Part shown: positions 16,962-25,799 of the stretch, one piece after another
Numbering within the stretch: the first letter of the stretch is position 1
Layout: each line of letters starts with the position of its first letter
Source of the DNA: Iamia sp. SCSIO 61187
Lineage (GTDB): Bacteria; Actinomycetota; Acidimicrobiia; Acidimicrobiales; Iamiaceae
DNA length: 64,000 nt
Direction of reading: 5' to 3'
NCBI RefSeq assembly: GCF_019443745.1
Contig: NZ_CP050948.1
Location: forward strand, 3,228,001-3,292,000
Made by a program: the position numbers and the translations under genes
Notes under the pieces: generated by a model
Database searches by the model: none
What the model saw: the letters and a program-made list of their open reading frames with translations, nothing else
Told to the model about the DNA's origin: nothing

Positions 16962-18458
16962 ATGTCGGCGAGCGCCCCCCAGACCATCTCGTACCCGGCG
17001 CCCGGCGCGCGCCCGTCACGGGACGCCGGCGAACGGGTCGCCCCCCACGTCGTCACCCTGTTCGGCGCCACGGGGGATCTGGCCCGGCGCAAGCTCCTGC
17101 CCGGCCTGGCCCACCTCGACGCCTCATCGCTCGCCCCCGACATCCGGGTCGTGGGCACCTCGCTCGAGGACCACGACGACGCCTCCTTCCGCGCCTTCGC
17201 CCGCCAGGCCGTCGACGAGTTCTCGTCCCACCCCCTGACGCCGGCGCAGTGGGACGCCTTCGCCGAGACGCTCGTCTACGTCCCCCAGTCCGCCGGACCC
17301 GAGGCCCTCGCCACCGCCGTCCACGAGGCCGAGGCCCTCCTCGGCGACGGCGCCCTCCGGCTCCACTACCTGAGCGTCCCGCCCCGGGCCGCGCTGGCGG
17401 TGATCGACACGCTGCGCGCCGCCGGGCTCGTCGACCGATCCCGCGTGGTGATGGAGAAGCCGTTCGGCACCGACCTGCCGTCGGCCGTCGCCCTGAACCA
17501 CCAGGTCCACCAGACCTTCGGCGAGGAACAGATCTTCCGCATCGACCACTTCCTAGGCAAGGAGGCGGCGCAGAACATCCTCGCCTTCCGGTTCGCCAAC
17601 GGCCTGTTCGAGCCCATCTGGAACCGCAACTTCATCGACCACGTGCAGATCGACATCCCCGAGACGCTGGGCCTCGACCGTCGCTCCGCCTTCTACGAGG
17701 CCACCGGCGCCTACAAGGACATGGTCGTGACCCACCTGTTCCAGGTGCTCGCCTTCGTCGCCATGGAGCCGCCGACGGCCCTCGAGCCCCGGGCGATCAG
17801 CGAGGAGAAGAACAAGGTCTTCCGGTCGCTGCTGCCGGTCCAGCCCGGAGACGTCGTCCGGGGCCAGTACGTCGGCTACCACGACGAGGACGGCGTGGCC
17901 CGTGACTCCGACACGGAGACCTTCATCGCCCTCAAGGCCGGCCTCGACAACTGGCGGTGGGCCGGCGTGCCGTTCTACCTCCGCACCGGCAAGCGCATGG
18001 CCGAGGGCCTGCGCATCATCTCCATCGCCTTCAAGGAGGCGCCCCGGTCGATGTTCCCGGCGGGCTCGGGGGTGGGCGCCGCCGGCCCCGACCACCTCAC
18101 CTTCGACCTGGCCGAGGACTCCAAGGTCTCGCTCTCGTTCTACGGCAAGCGGCCGGGGCCGGGCATGAAGCTCGACAAGCTGAGCATGCAGTTCTCGACC
18201 CACGAGACCGAGCGGGCCGGCGAGGTCCTGGAGGCCTACGAGCGGCTGATCCTCGACGCCATGTGGGGCGACCACACCCTGTTCACCACGGCCGAGGGCA
18301 TCGAGAGCCTGTGGGAGCGCTCGATCCCGCTGCTCGACGACCCGCCGCCGGTCAAGCCCTACGCCCCCGGGACCTGGGGTCCCAACGCCATCCACCAGCT
18401 GATCGCCCCCCACGCCTGGCGCCTGCCGTTCGAGCGGGGCTGGCGCCAGAGCCGGTAG
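16962..18458 (+). CDS. zwf: Glucose-6-phosphate 1-dehydrogenase
   Basis: First step of the oxidative pentose phosphate pathway; makes NADPH. 498 residues, normal length. The dinucleotide-binding loop is TLFGATGDLARRKLLPGL (residues about 31-48); the active-site signature RIDHFLGKEAAQNILAFRFAN contains the catalytic histidine; EKPFGTDLPSA is also conserved. Start ATG 16962. The NAT gene starts seven bases after the stop, so the two are likely cotranscribed. No pgl or tal neighbour is present here. Confidence 0.97.
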   Translation: MSASAPQTISYPAPGARPSRDAGERVAPHVVTLFGATGDLARRKLLPGLAHLDASSLAPDIRVVGTSLEDHDDASFRAFARQAVDEFSSHPLTPAQWDAFAETLVYVPQSAGPEALATAVHEAEALLGDGALRLHYLSVPPRAALAVIDTLRAAGLVDRSRVVMEKPFGTDLPSAVALNHQVHQTFGEEQIFRIDHFLGKEAAQNILAFRFANGLFEPIWNRNFIDHVQIDIPETLGLDRRSAFYEATGAYKDMVVTHLFQVLAFVAMEPPTALEPRAISEEKNKVFRSLLPVQPGDVVRGQYVGYHDEDGVARDSDTETFIALKAGLDNWRWAGVPFYLRTGKRMAEGLRIISIAFKEAPRSMFPAGSGVGAAGPDHLTFDLAEDSKVSLSFYGKRPGPGMKLDKLSMQFSTHETERAGEVLEAYERLILDAMWGDHTLFTTAEGIESLWERSIPLLDDPPPVKPYAPGTWGPNAIHQLIAPHAWRLPFERGWRQSR

Positions 18459-18464
18459 GTCGCC

Positions 18465-19325
18465 GTGCCGGCCGCGCTCCCCGACGACCTGGTCGACGCC
18501 TACCTCCGGCGACTGGGTCTCGACCGGGAGCCGCCGTCGGCCGACGGCCTCGCCCGCATCCACCGGGCCCACGTCGAGCGGATCCCGTGGGAGACGGCGT
18601 GGATCCACGAGGGCCGGGACTGGGGCATCGCCACCACCTCCTCGGCCGCCCGCATCGCCACCACACGGCGGGGCGGGTACTGCTTCCACCTCAACGGAGG
18701 GTTCGCCGCCCTGGTCGCCGCCCTCGGCTACCACGTCACCCGGCACGTCGGCCGGGTCCACGGACCCGACGGGCCCTCGGCCGACGGGCCGATCAACCAC
18801 CTCGCCCTGGTCGTGTCCGACCTGCCCGCGGACGACTGCCCCGAGGGGCGCTGGTACGTCGACGTGGGCCTGGGCGACGGCCTCCACTCCCCGACGCCGC
18901 TGGTCGTCGGGCCGATCGAGCAGCCGCCGTTCACCATGGTGCTCGCAGCCGTCACGCCCGAGGGCGTCGGCGAGTGGCACCTCGCCCACGACCCCGCCGG
19001 CTCCTTCACCGGCATGAGCTTCGGCGGCCCCCCGACCGGGATGGACGTCTTCGGCGAGCGCCACACGTGGCTCACCACCGACCCGGAGTCGAACTTCGTC
19101 CGCTACTTCGTCGTCAAGCGACGGACGGCCGACACGGAGGTCGCGCTGCGGGGCCTGAACCACTCGGTCGTCGCCGCCGACGGGACCACCACGACGATCG
19201 TCGACGACCGGTCGTCGTGGCTCGACCTGCTGGCCGAGGAGTTCGGCATCGAGCCGCAGGACCCCGACCGTCTCTGGCCGCGCGTCCTGCGGGCCCACCA
19301 GGTGTGGACCGCCGCCCAAGGCTGA
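18465..19325 (+). CDS. nat: Arylamine N-acetyltransferase
   Basis: Transfers acetyl (or propionyl) from CoA to arylamines and hydrazines. 286 residues. The Cys-His-Asp triad is visible: Cys in RRGGYCFHLNGGF (about residue 73), His in INHLALVV (about 111) and Asp in YVDVGLGDG (about 134). The early HRAHVERIPWET motif is also typical. In actinobacteria NAT genes are often tied to cholesterol or lipid catabolism, but no such genes are adjacent. The GTG start lies seven bases after zwf. Confidence 0.93.
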   Translation: MPAALPDDLVDAYLRRLGLDREPPSADGLARIHRAHVERIPWETAWIHEGRDWGIATTSSAARIATTRRGGYCFHLNGGFAALVAALGYHVTRHVGRVHGPDGPSADGPINHLALVVSDLPADDCPEGRWYVDVGLGDGLHSPTPLVVGPIEQPPFTMVLAAVTPEGVGEWHLAHDPAGSFTGMSFGGPPTGMDVFGERHTWLTTDPESNFVRYFVVKRRTADTEVALRGLNHSVVAADGTTTTIVDDRSSWLDLLAEEFGIEPQDPDRLWPRVLRAHQVWTAAQG

Positions 19326-19345
19326 CAGGTGGCAGGCTGCCGCCC

Positions 19346-20398
19346 GTGACCGCTCCCCACCGCGTCGTCCAGTGGACGACGGGCAACGTCGCCCGCCAGA
19401 CCGTGCGGGCCGTCCTCGGCCGCCCCGACCTGGAGCTCGTCGGCGTCTACGCCTTCTCTCCGGCGAAGGAGGGCGTCGACGTCGGCGAGCTGTGCGGGCT
19501 CGACGCCCCCGTCGGCGTCTCCGCCACGTCCGACGTCGAGGCCCTGTTGGCCCTCGGCCCCGACTGCGTCGTCTACACACCCCTGCACGTCGACGTGGAC
19601 GAGGTCGCCACGCTGCTGCGCGCCGGGGTCGACGTGGTGACGTCGTCGGAGCTGCTGACCGGGCGCTCGCTCGGGCCGGCCGCGGTGGAGACGTTGTCGT
19701 CCGCCGCCCGCGACGGGGGCGCCACCCTGTTCGGCAGCGGCATGAACCCCGGCTTCGCCCAGCTGGTGGCCGGGGTCCTGGCGGGCGCGTCGCTCGACGT
19801 GCGCCACGTCCGGGTCACCGAGTCGGTCGACACCAGCCTGTTCGCCGGCGACTCCAACATGGACGACCTCGGGTGGGGCCGGCCGATCGGGGACCCGGGC
19901 CACGCCGAGGACGTGGAGCGGGCGGTGAGGGTCTTCGCCGACGGCGTCGACGTGCTCTGCGCCCTCCTCGGTGTCGCCGTGGAGGAGACCCGCTGCGCCG
20001 TCACCTTGGCGGCGGCCACCCGCGACCTCGACCTCTCGGGCCGGCCGATCGCCGCAGGCGGCGTGGCCGGCATCGACGTCCGGTGGTCCGGGTGGGCCGG
20101 GGGGCGGGAGGTGGTCGAGCTGGCGCAGCGCTGGGTGATGACCCGGGACCTCGAGCCCGAGATGCCGGTCGAGCACGGCTACCTCGTCGAGGTCGACGGC
20201 GACCCCCAGGTGCGAGCCAAGGTCGACATCTGGCCCGACCAGGACCTGGCGACCCTCACCCCGGAGGCCATCCACGCCATCGGCATGCGCATCACCGGCG
20301 TCCCCGTCGTCAACGCCATCCCCGCCGTCGTGGCCGCACCGCCCGGAATCCAGACCTACGCCACCCTCGCCATGGTCACCCCCCGCCTGATGGTCTGA
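19346..20398 (+). CDS. DapB-like NAD(P)-dependent oxidoreductase
   Basis: 350 residues. The N-terminal Rossmann segment is HRVVQWTTGNVARQTVRAVLGRPDLELVGVYAFSPAKEG, followed by CVVYTPLHVDVDEVATLLRAGVDVVTSSELL. This matches the actinobacterial dihydrodipicolinate-reductase-like family (also near 2,4-diaminopentanoate dehydrogenase), whose substrates are mostly unknown. It is not the lysine-pathway DapB, whose catalytic signature is missing. Start GTG 19346, 20 bp after the NAT stop, probably the third gene of a zwf-nat operon. Confidence 0.8.
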   Translation: MTAPHRVVQWTTGNVARQTVRAVLGRPDLELVGVYAFSPAKEGVDVGELCGLDAPVGVSATSDVEALLALGPDCVVYTPLHVDVDEVATLLRAGVDVVTSSELLTGRSLGPAAVETLSSAARDGGATLFGSGMNPGFAQLVAGVLAGASLDVRHVRVTESVDTSLFAGDSNMDDLGWGRPIGDPGHAEDVERAVRVFADGVDVLCALLGVAVEETRCAVTLAAATRDLDLSGRPIAAGGVAGIDVRWSGWAGGREVVELAQRWVMTRDLEPEMPVEHGYLVEVDGDPQVRAKVDIWPDQDLATLTPEAIHAIGMRITGVPVVNAIPAVVAAPPGIQTYATLAMVTPRLMV

Positions 20399-20431
20399 CG
20401 TGGGCCACCGGAGACGGCAGCGCCGCGAACC

Positions 20432-20470
20432 TTGGACGGAAACCGCCGCATGCTGCGGGGTTCCGTACAA
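20432..20470. repeat. Palindromic hairpin in lower-GC intergenic DNA
   Basis: Imperfect inverted repeat: TTGGACGGAAACC and CCGCA facing TGCGG, GGTTCCGT and ACAA around a TGC loop. Weaker pairing may extend outward to about 20427-20477. It lies 33 bp after the oxidoreductase stop, in DNA of lower GC content than its surroundings. It may act as a terminator or be a remnant repeat. Confidence 0.5.
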
Positions 20471-20512
20471 AGCTTGGCCCCCCTGGACGGGATCGGGGGC
20501 AGAGTTGCGGCC

Positions 20513-21286
20513 GTGACCATCGAGTGGAGCGCCGATGTGGCGGTGGCGGACTGGATCGGGCCCCGCCTGATGGGCTTCGCCGAGGGGGTCGGCGCCGTCG
20601 TGCCAACCGGGTTCGCCGCCTACGGACGGCTCCTCCACCCCATCGACGACCAGTCGGGTGCCCCGACCCGACGGTGGGCCGAGGTGGCGCAGGCGAACGG
20701 GCGCATCGTCCACCCGGAGATGCAGCTCCTCCTGATCAGCACCCGCCCCGGCCAGGCCGCGCACGGGTGGGCTCAGCCGTCGACCGATGTGAGCTGGGGG
20801 TCGCTCCCGCCCCGGGAGCTGGCCGTCCTGGCCGAGGTGCTCGGCCGCCACACCACCACGCCCGAGCGGTGCTGGTTCGGCGTCTGGGACGGCTTCGGGC
20901 AGCTGAACGGCTCGGCGGTGATGCTCACCTTCGACGGCCGGGGCGAACCCATCCCTTCGCCCGTCCCCCGAGAGGTGCTCGACGGACCCCTCCTACGCCT
21001 GCCGAACCGCGACTACCTGCTGGCGATCGGTGCCGTGGCCGAGGTCGTCGACCTCGAGGAGGCCCTCGACCACCAGTCCCCCAACCTCTGGTGGCCCGAG
21101 GACCGGGCGTGGTGCGTGGCCACCGAGATCGACCTTGCCTGGACTTTCGTCGCCGGGACGACCGCGCTCATCGAGGAGCTGGTCGCCCACCCGGGGCTCG
21201 AGGTGCTGGTGACCGAGCCCACCCACCGGGTGACGTTCGACGGCGACCACCTGAACCAGGCTCTGGATGTCGCGCCCCCGGCTTGA
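20513..21286 (+). CDS. Conserved hypothetical protein
   Basis: 257 residues; no family recognised with certainty. The protein is soluble, with tryptophan-rich stretches (TIEWSADVAVADWIGPRL, CWFGVWDGFGQL, NLWWPEDRAWCVATEIDLAWTFVAGT). The order of aromatic motifs resembles actinobacterial proteins of unknown function found as single genes. GTG 20513 is chosen because the in-frame ATG at 20432 lies inside the lower-GC palindrome. It is followed directly by a broken HNH gene. Confidence 0.7.
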   Translation: MTIEWSADVAVADWIGPRLMGFAEGVGAVVPTGFAAYGRLLHPIDDQSGAPTRRWAEVAQANGRIVHPEMQLLLISTRPGQAAHGWAQPSTDVSWGSLPPRELAVLAEVLGRHTTTPERCWFGVWDGFGQLNGSAVMLTFDGRGEPIPSPVPREVLDGPLLRLPNRDYLLAIGAVAEVVDLEEALDHQSPNLWWPEDRAWCVATEIDLAWTFVAGTTALIEELVAHPGLEVLVTEPTHRVTFDGDHLNQALDVAPPA

Positions 21287-21289
21287 CGA

Positions 21290-21836
21290 CCCTCTGCGCG
21301 ACGAGCGACGGAGAGGAGGCTCGCATCAGCGAGCTCATCGACGGCACCCCCCTCCGCCCCGCCTCCTTGCACCGGCTCCTCTGCGGAGCGCACGTCCACC
21401 GGTTGGTGATCTCCGCCGACGGCGAGGTCCTCGACGCCGCCAAAGACATCCACGTCCTCCGACCCCGCCCCCCACCCTGAAGGGGCGGCTCCGCCGCGCC
21501 TCACCCATCCGCAACCGAGGCCAACGCCGCGCCCTCCGCTTCCGCCACGCGACGCACTGCGCCTTCCCCGGCTGCGACGCGCCATCGGACTGGACCGAAG
21601 CCCACCACGTCATCGACTACGACCCCGACCCCACCAACCACCACGTCCGCACCGACATGGCCAACCTGGTGCCCCTGTGGCGGTACCACCACCACAAGGT
21701 CCACGAAGGCGGGTTCACCCTCACCCTCGAGCCCGACGGCACCGTCGAGGTCCACCGACCACCCGACGACCACGGCCGACGATGTCGCACCACCCCCGCC
21801 CGCCCCTGGCGCCGACCCCTGGTGCCCGTCGGGTGA
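21290..21836 (+). pseudogene. Broken DUF222/HNH endonuclease gene (C-terminal remnant, frameshifted)
   Basis: Two reading frames together make the C-terminal part of a DUF222-HNH protein. The first (to a stop at 21478-21480) reads LIDGTPLRPASLHRLLCGAHVHRLVISADGEVLD. The second frame, to 21836, reads QRRALRFRHATHCAFPGC, then WTEAHHVIDYDP and MANLVPLWRYHHHKVHEGGFTL, a complete HNH site. The DUF222 part is absent and the frame shifts near 21465-21500, next to a small CCGCCCC/GGGGCGG inverted repeat. The second frame alone could still make an HNH domain, but no good start is seen. An apparently intact member of the family begins at 63206. Confidence 0.75.
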
Positions 21837-21843
21837 CAGCGCC

Positions 21844-22779
21844 ATGATCCGACCCGTGGCGCCACCTGAGCGGTCGGCGATCGACCACACCCCCGACCGA
21901 GCCCAGCACTGGGACGACTGCGATCCGGATGTCCGGCGCTGGGTCGAGGGGATCGTGTCCGGCGTCGTCGAGGAGCTCCCTCGACCGGTGGGCGTGTACC
22001 TGCACGGCTCGTTGGCGATGGGCTGCTACCACCGGGCCCACAGCGACGCGGACCTGCTCGTCGTCGTCGACGTCCTCCCGACCGAGCGGGAGCGCCGCTC
22101 GCTCGCCCTCCGCCTGCTCGACGTCTCCGAGCAGCGTCCGACGAGCGCCGGCCTGGAGCTCTCGGTCGTCCTCCGCAGCGCCGTGGAGGCGCCCCGCCAC
22201 CCGGTGCCGTACGCATGCCACTTCTCCGAGAGGTGGGTCGCCGACGTCCGCTCCGGCGGAGCGGGTCCTCGCGGCACCGACCCCGATCTGGCGGGCCACT
22301 GCGCTGTGACCCGCCACCGGGGCATCGCTCTCCTCGGGCCGGAGCCGACCGAGGTGGTGGGCGAGGTCGCGCGCCGCGACCTCGTCGCCTCGGTGCTGGC
22401 CGATGTGCGCGACACCCTCGCCGACGGGCTCGTCAGCACGCCGGTGTACGGCGTGCTCAACGCCTGCCGGACCCTGCACCTGCTCGCCCACGATCCGGCG
22501 CCGCCGCTCAGCAAGGAGGAGGGCGGCGCCTGGGCCCTCGCCCACCTGCCTCCGACCCATCGCCCGGTCGTCGCCGACGCCCTGGAGTGCTACCGCTCGG
22601 CCGCCGAGGTCCCGGCCGACCTCCGCCGCACCCACGGCCATCGGTGGGACGAGGAGGCGTTGCTCGCTCTGGCGGCCTTCGTGCGGGACAGCATCCGCTC
22701 GGCGCCGGGAAACCGCTTGCCCCGTGGGGCGACCGGCGCGACGGTGGGCCCCTCGCCGAGTGGAGGAGGTGCCGCGTGA
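21844..22779 (+). CDS. AadA-like nucleotidyltransferase (DUF4111-type)
   Basis: 311 residues. The nucleotidyltransferase signature GVYLHGSLAMGCYHRAHSDADLLVVVD (residues about 49-75) has the GS and DxD elements that bind nucleotide and metal. The helical C-terminal half resembles the DUF4111 domain of aminoglycoside 3''/9 adenylyltransferases (STPVYGVLNACRTLHLL, SKEEGGAWALAHLP). It may adenylylate an aminoglycoside, but chromosomal relatives often have unknown substrates, and no integron or transposon is adjacent. The ATG is eight bases after the HNH remnant. Confidence 0.75.
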   Translation: MIRPVAPPERSAIDHTPDRAQHWDDCDPDVRRWVEGIVSGVVEELPRPVGVYLHGSLAMGCYHRAHSDADLLVVVDVLPTERERRSLALRLLDVSEQRPTSAGLELSVVLRSAVEAPRHPVPYACHFSERWVADVRSGGAGPRGTDPDLAGHCAVTRHRGIALLGPEPTEVVGEVARRDLVASVLADVRDTLADGLVSTPVYGVLNACRTLHLLAHDPAPPLSKEEGGAWALAHLPPTHRPVVADALECYRSAAEVPADLRRTHGHRWDEEALLALAAFVRDSIRSAPGNRLPRGATGATVGPSPSGGGAA

Positions 22780-22887
22780 CCACGACCGCTGCCCACCGCC
22801 CCGCTCGCGCGCACCGGACCTAGCCGCACCTGGCTCTCCCGTCGCCGGCCGGGCGGACCTCCGTCCACCTGCGACCGGGAGACCTCC

Positions 22888-23640
22888 ATGCCCCGACCCG
22901 ACTGGCTCATCGCCGACGACTACGTCGACACCGAGCTCGGCACCCTGAAGACCGGCAAGGAGGCCGAGATCCGCGTGCTCGAGCGGACCAGCCTCGACGG
23001 CGCCCGCCGCCACCTCCTCGCCGACAAGCGCTACCGCCCCAAGACCGTCAGCCACAAGGGCGAGCTCGAGGCGCTCGGCTTCACCACGGCCGCCACCTTC
23101 CGCAACGACGTCGGCTACCGCGAGGGCCGGGGCCCACGGGACAGCCGCGGCCGGCGGGCGGTGGCGAACATGAGCCGCTACGGCCGCCAGCTCGTCCGGG
23201 CCGACTGGGTCGGCCACGAGCACGACGTCCTCCTCGCCCTGTGGGAGGCCGGCGTCCCCGTGCCGTACCCGGTGGGCACGGACCGCCAGACCTCGGTGGT
23301 CCAGCAGTACCTCGGCGACGACGACGGCGCCGCCCCGCGCCTGGCCCAGGCCCGGCTCGGCCCGAGCCAGCTGGCCGCGGCGTGGGACCAGCTCGTCGAC
23401 GCGGTGCGGACGACCACGCGGGCCGGGTGGGTCCACGCCGACCTCTCCGCCTACAACCTCCTCTGGTGGGAGGAGCAGGTGTGGGTGATCGACGTCCCCC
23501 AGGCCGTCGACCTGCACGCCGCCACCAACGGCTACGAGCTGCTCCACCGCGACGTCGTCAACGTGTGCCGCTGGTTCGCCTCCCGGGGCGTCGACGGGGC
23601 CGAGGACCCCGACGCCGTCCTCGGGACGGTGCTGGGGTGA
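22888..23640 (+). CDS. RIO1-type atypical protein kinase
   Basis: 250 residues. Elements of the RIO fold: GTLKTGKEAEIRVLE as the glycine-loop equivalent, LLADKRYRPK with the ATP-binding lysine, the catalytic loop GWVHADLSAYNLLWW with Asp and Asn (about residues 181-190), and the metal-binding aspartate in WVIDVPQAVD. RIO kinases act in ribosome maturation in archaea and eukaryotes; the bacterial members' substrate is unknown. Start ATG 22888. Convergent with era: its TGA (23638-23640) is immediately followed by the complement of the era stop, with no gap. Confidence 0.88.
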   Translation: MPRPDWLIADDYVDTELGTLKTGKEAEIRVLERTSLDGARRHLLADKRYRPKTVSHKGELEALGFTTAATFRNDVGYREGRGPRDSRGRRAVANMSRYGRQLVRADWVGHEHDVLLALWEAGVPVPYPVGTDRQTSVVQQYLGDDDGAAPRLAQARLGPSQLAAAWDQLVDAVRTTTRAGWVHADLSAYNLLWWEEQVWVIDVPQAVDLHAATNGYELLHRDVVNVCRWFASRGVDGAEDPDAVLGTVLG

Positions 23641-24501
23641 CTAGAAGCCGAGGCGGTTGAGCTTGTCGGGCCGGCGCTGCCAGTCCTTCTCGACCTTGAC
23701 CGCCAGCTCGATGAACGTCCCCTCGGGGAGCTGCTCGCGCACCCGGGTGCCGACCTCCTTCAGGACGCTCCCGCCCTTGCCGATCACGATCCCCTTCTGG
23801 GAGTCGCGCTCGACGAGGATCTCGACGCGGATGCGGTCGTCCTCCCACTCGGTGACCCGGCAGGCGATCGAGTGGGGGACCTCGTCGTGGGTGACGGCCA
23901 ACAGCTGCTCGCGCACCAGCTCGGCGACCCACACGTCGTCGGGCGTCTCCCGCACCACCTCGTCGGGGTAGAACGGCGGGCCCTCCGGCATGCGGGCGAC
24001 CAGCAGCCTCAGCAGGGTGTCGACGCCCTCGCCCGTGCGGGCCGACACCGGCACGTACTCGGAGAAGCCCAGCTCGGACACCGCCACCAGCTGGGCCAGG
24101 ACCTGGTCCTTGGACGCCAGGTCGACCTTGTTGATCACCACGATGCCGCTCTTCGGGACCCGGGCGGCGACGAACCGGTCGCCGGGGCCGACCTTGGCGG
24201 TGGCGTCGATGACGAGGCAGGCGACGTCGACGTCGGGGATCGACGACGTGGCCGTGTCGTTGAGCCGCTGGCCGAGCGTCGTGCGGGGCTTGTGGACGCC
24301 GGGGGTGTCGACGAAGACGATCTGGACGTCCTCGTCGGCCCCGTCGACCTCGGTGACGGCGTGGAGGACGCCCCGCACCTGCGAGCGCGTGGTCTGGGGC
24401 TTGTCCGAGGTGATCGCCACCTTGGAGCCGAGGATCTGGTTGACGAGCGTGGACTTGCCGACGTTGGGCCGGCCCACGAGCGTCACGAAGCCGGACCTCA
24501 T
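23641..24501 (-). CDS. era: GTPase Era
   Basis: Ribosome-assembly GTPase that binds the 3' end of 16S rRNA. 286 residues. G1 GRPNVGKST (10-18), G3 DTPGVH, G4 INKVD, G5 SARTGEG; the C-terminal KH domain contains EILVERDSQKGIVIGKGGSVLKEVGTRVREQL. Last gene of the phoH-ybeY-corC-era operon; its ATG overlaps the end of the corC-like gene by 4 bp. Confidence 0.97.
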   Translation of the reverse strand: MRSGFVTLVGRPNVGKSTLVNQILGSKVAITSDKPQTTRSQVRGVLHAVTEVDGADEDVQIVFVDTPGVHKPRTTLGQRLNDTATSSIPDVDVACLVIDATAKVGPGDRFVAARVPKSGIVVINKVDLASKDQVLAQLVAVSELGFSEYVPVSARTGEGVDTLLRLLVARMPEGPPFYPDEVVRETPDDVWVAELVREQLLAVTHDEVPHSIACRVTEWEDDRIRVEILVERDSQKGIVIGKGGSVLKEVGTRVREQLPEGTFIELAVKVEKDWQRRPDKLNRLGF

Positions 24502-25799
24502 GGCGCGTCACCCGCAGGGTCGCCGACGGGGTCGACGCCCGGCTCGGCCTCCGGGGTCACCCGGACCCGCACGATGCGGTGGCCCTCGACGCACTCGGCC
24601 TGGAGGCGCACCCCGTCGACCACGGCCTCCTCACCCTCGGAGGGGATGTGCCCGAGGGCCTGGACGAGCACGCCCCCGACGGTATCGACGTCGTCGTCCG
24701 GGAGCCTGATCCCCAGCACCTGGCGAGCGTCGTCGATCGTCAGGCGGGCGTCGACGCGGTACGACCCGTCGCCCACCGGCTCGGCCCGGGCGTCCTCGTC
24801 GTCGAACTCGTCGACGATCTCCCCGACCAGCTCCTCGATGAGGTCCTCCAGGGTGACGATGCCGGCGGTGCCGCCGTACTCGTCGACCACGATCGCCATG
24901 TGGAACGTCTCGGCCTGCATCTCCCGGAGCAGCTCGGCGACGCGCTTGGTCTCGGGGACGAAGCGGGCGGGACGCATGGCCGCGGTGACCGGGTCCTGGC
25001 CGTGGCCCTCGCGCTCGACCCGCATGAGGTCGCGGGCGAACACCAGGCCGACGACCTCGTCGAAGCCCTCACCCCCCTCGTAGACGGGGAGCCGGCTGAG
25101 ACCGTGCGCCAGCACCGTCTCGATGGCCTCGGACGCGCTGGCGGTCGACGTCACCGCCACCACGTCGGTGCGGGGCACCATCACGGTGCGGACGATGGTG
25201 TCGCCGAACTCGAGGATGCGATGGATCAGCTGCCGCTCCTCGTCCTCGATCGTCTCCTGCTCCGCCGCCTCCTCGGCCATGGCGAGCAGCTCGTCCTGGG
25301 TGACGAACGGCCCCTCGCGGAGCCCCTTTCCGGGCAGCAGGACGTTGGTGAGGCCGATGAGCGCCTTGGAGACCATGCGCAGCGGCCAGAGGATCGTGAG
25401 GGCCCGGATGGGGCGGGCGGCGAGCAGCCCGGCGGTGTCGGGGTGCTGCAGCGCCCAGGTCTTGGGAGCGGCCTCGGCCAGGACGAACACGACCACCACG
25501 TTCACGAACAGGGCGACGGGCACGCCCCAGCTGCCGAAGAGCTCCTCGGCCAGCAACGTCGTGAGGGCCGTCTGGGCCGACTGCACGATGAGCACCACGA
25601 GCAGCAGCGGGTTGATGAACGCCTCGGGGCGGCTGACGAGCCACACGAGGGACCCGCCCGCCCGTCGGCCCTCCTCGCGCAGGGCGGTGGCCCGCGCCTT
25701 GGTCATGCGGGTCAGACCGGTCTCGGCGATGGCCAGGAAGATCAGCCCGAGGAGCAGCACCACGAGGGCGCTGAGCATGGCCAGGGTCGCCGGGCTCAC
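24498..25799 (-). CDS. CNNM/CorC (HlyC) family transporter-like protein
   Basis: 433 residues. N-terminal DUF21 membrane domain with three to four segments (LAMLSALVVLLLGLIFLAIAETGL, LLLVVLIVQSAQTALTTLLAEE, VALFVNVVVVFVLAEAAPKTWAL), then a CBS-domain pair starting IVRTVMVPRTDVVAV with GGTAGIVTLEDLIEELVGEIVDEFD, then a C-terminal CorC_HlyC domain. The family is linked to magnesium or cobalt transport; a hemolysin role is historical. GTG 25799 is chosen because it overlaps the ybeY stop as GTGA; an upstream in-frame GTG at 25811 is less likely. Confidence 0.92.
   Translation of the reverse strand: MSPATLAMLSALVVLLLGLIFLAIAETGLTRMTKARATALREEGRRAGGSLVWLVSRPEAFINPLLLVVLIVQSAQTALTTLLAEELFGSWGVPVALFVNVVVVFVLAEAAPKTWALQHPDTAGLLAARPIRALTILWPLRMVSKALIGLTNVLLPGKGLREGPFVTQDELLAMAEEAAEQETIEDEERQLIHRILEFGDTIVRTVMVPRTDVVAVTSTASASEAIETVLAHGLSRLPVYEGGEGFDEVVGLVFARDLMRVEREGHGQDPVTAAMRPARFVPETKRVAELLREMQAETFHMAIVVDEYGGTAGIVTLEDLIEELVGEIVDEFDDEDARAEPVGDGSYRVDARLTIDDARQVLGIRLPDDDVDTVGGVLVQALGHIPSEGEEAVVDGVRLQAECVEGHRIVRVRVTPEAEPGVDPVGDPAGDAP

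Noticed and set aside
17553-19580. A 675-residue minus-strand frame opposite zwf and the NAT gene
   Set aside because: Arg/Gly-rich shadow of two recognised genes with no motif of its own.
21844-22779. Acquired aminoglycoside resistance gene
   Set aside because: No integron, attC site or transposase is adjacent, and chromosomal homologues often have other or unknown substrates.
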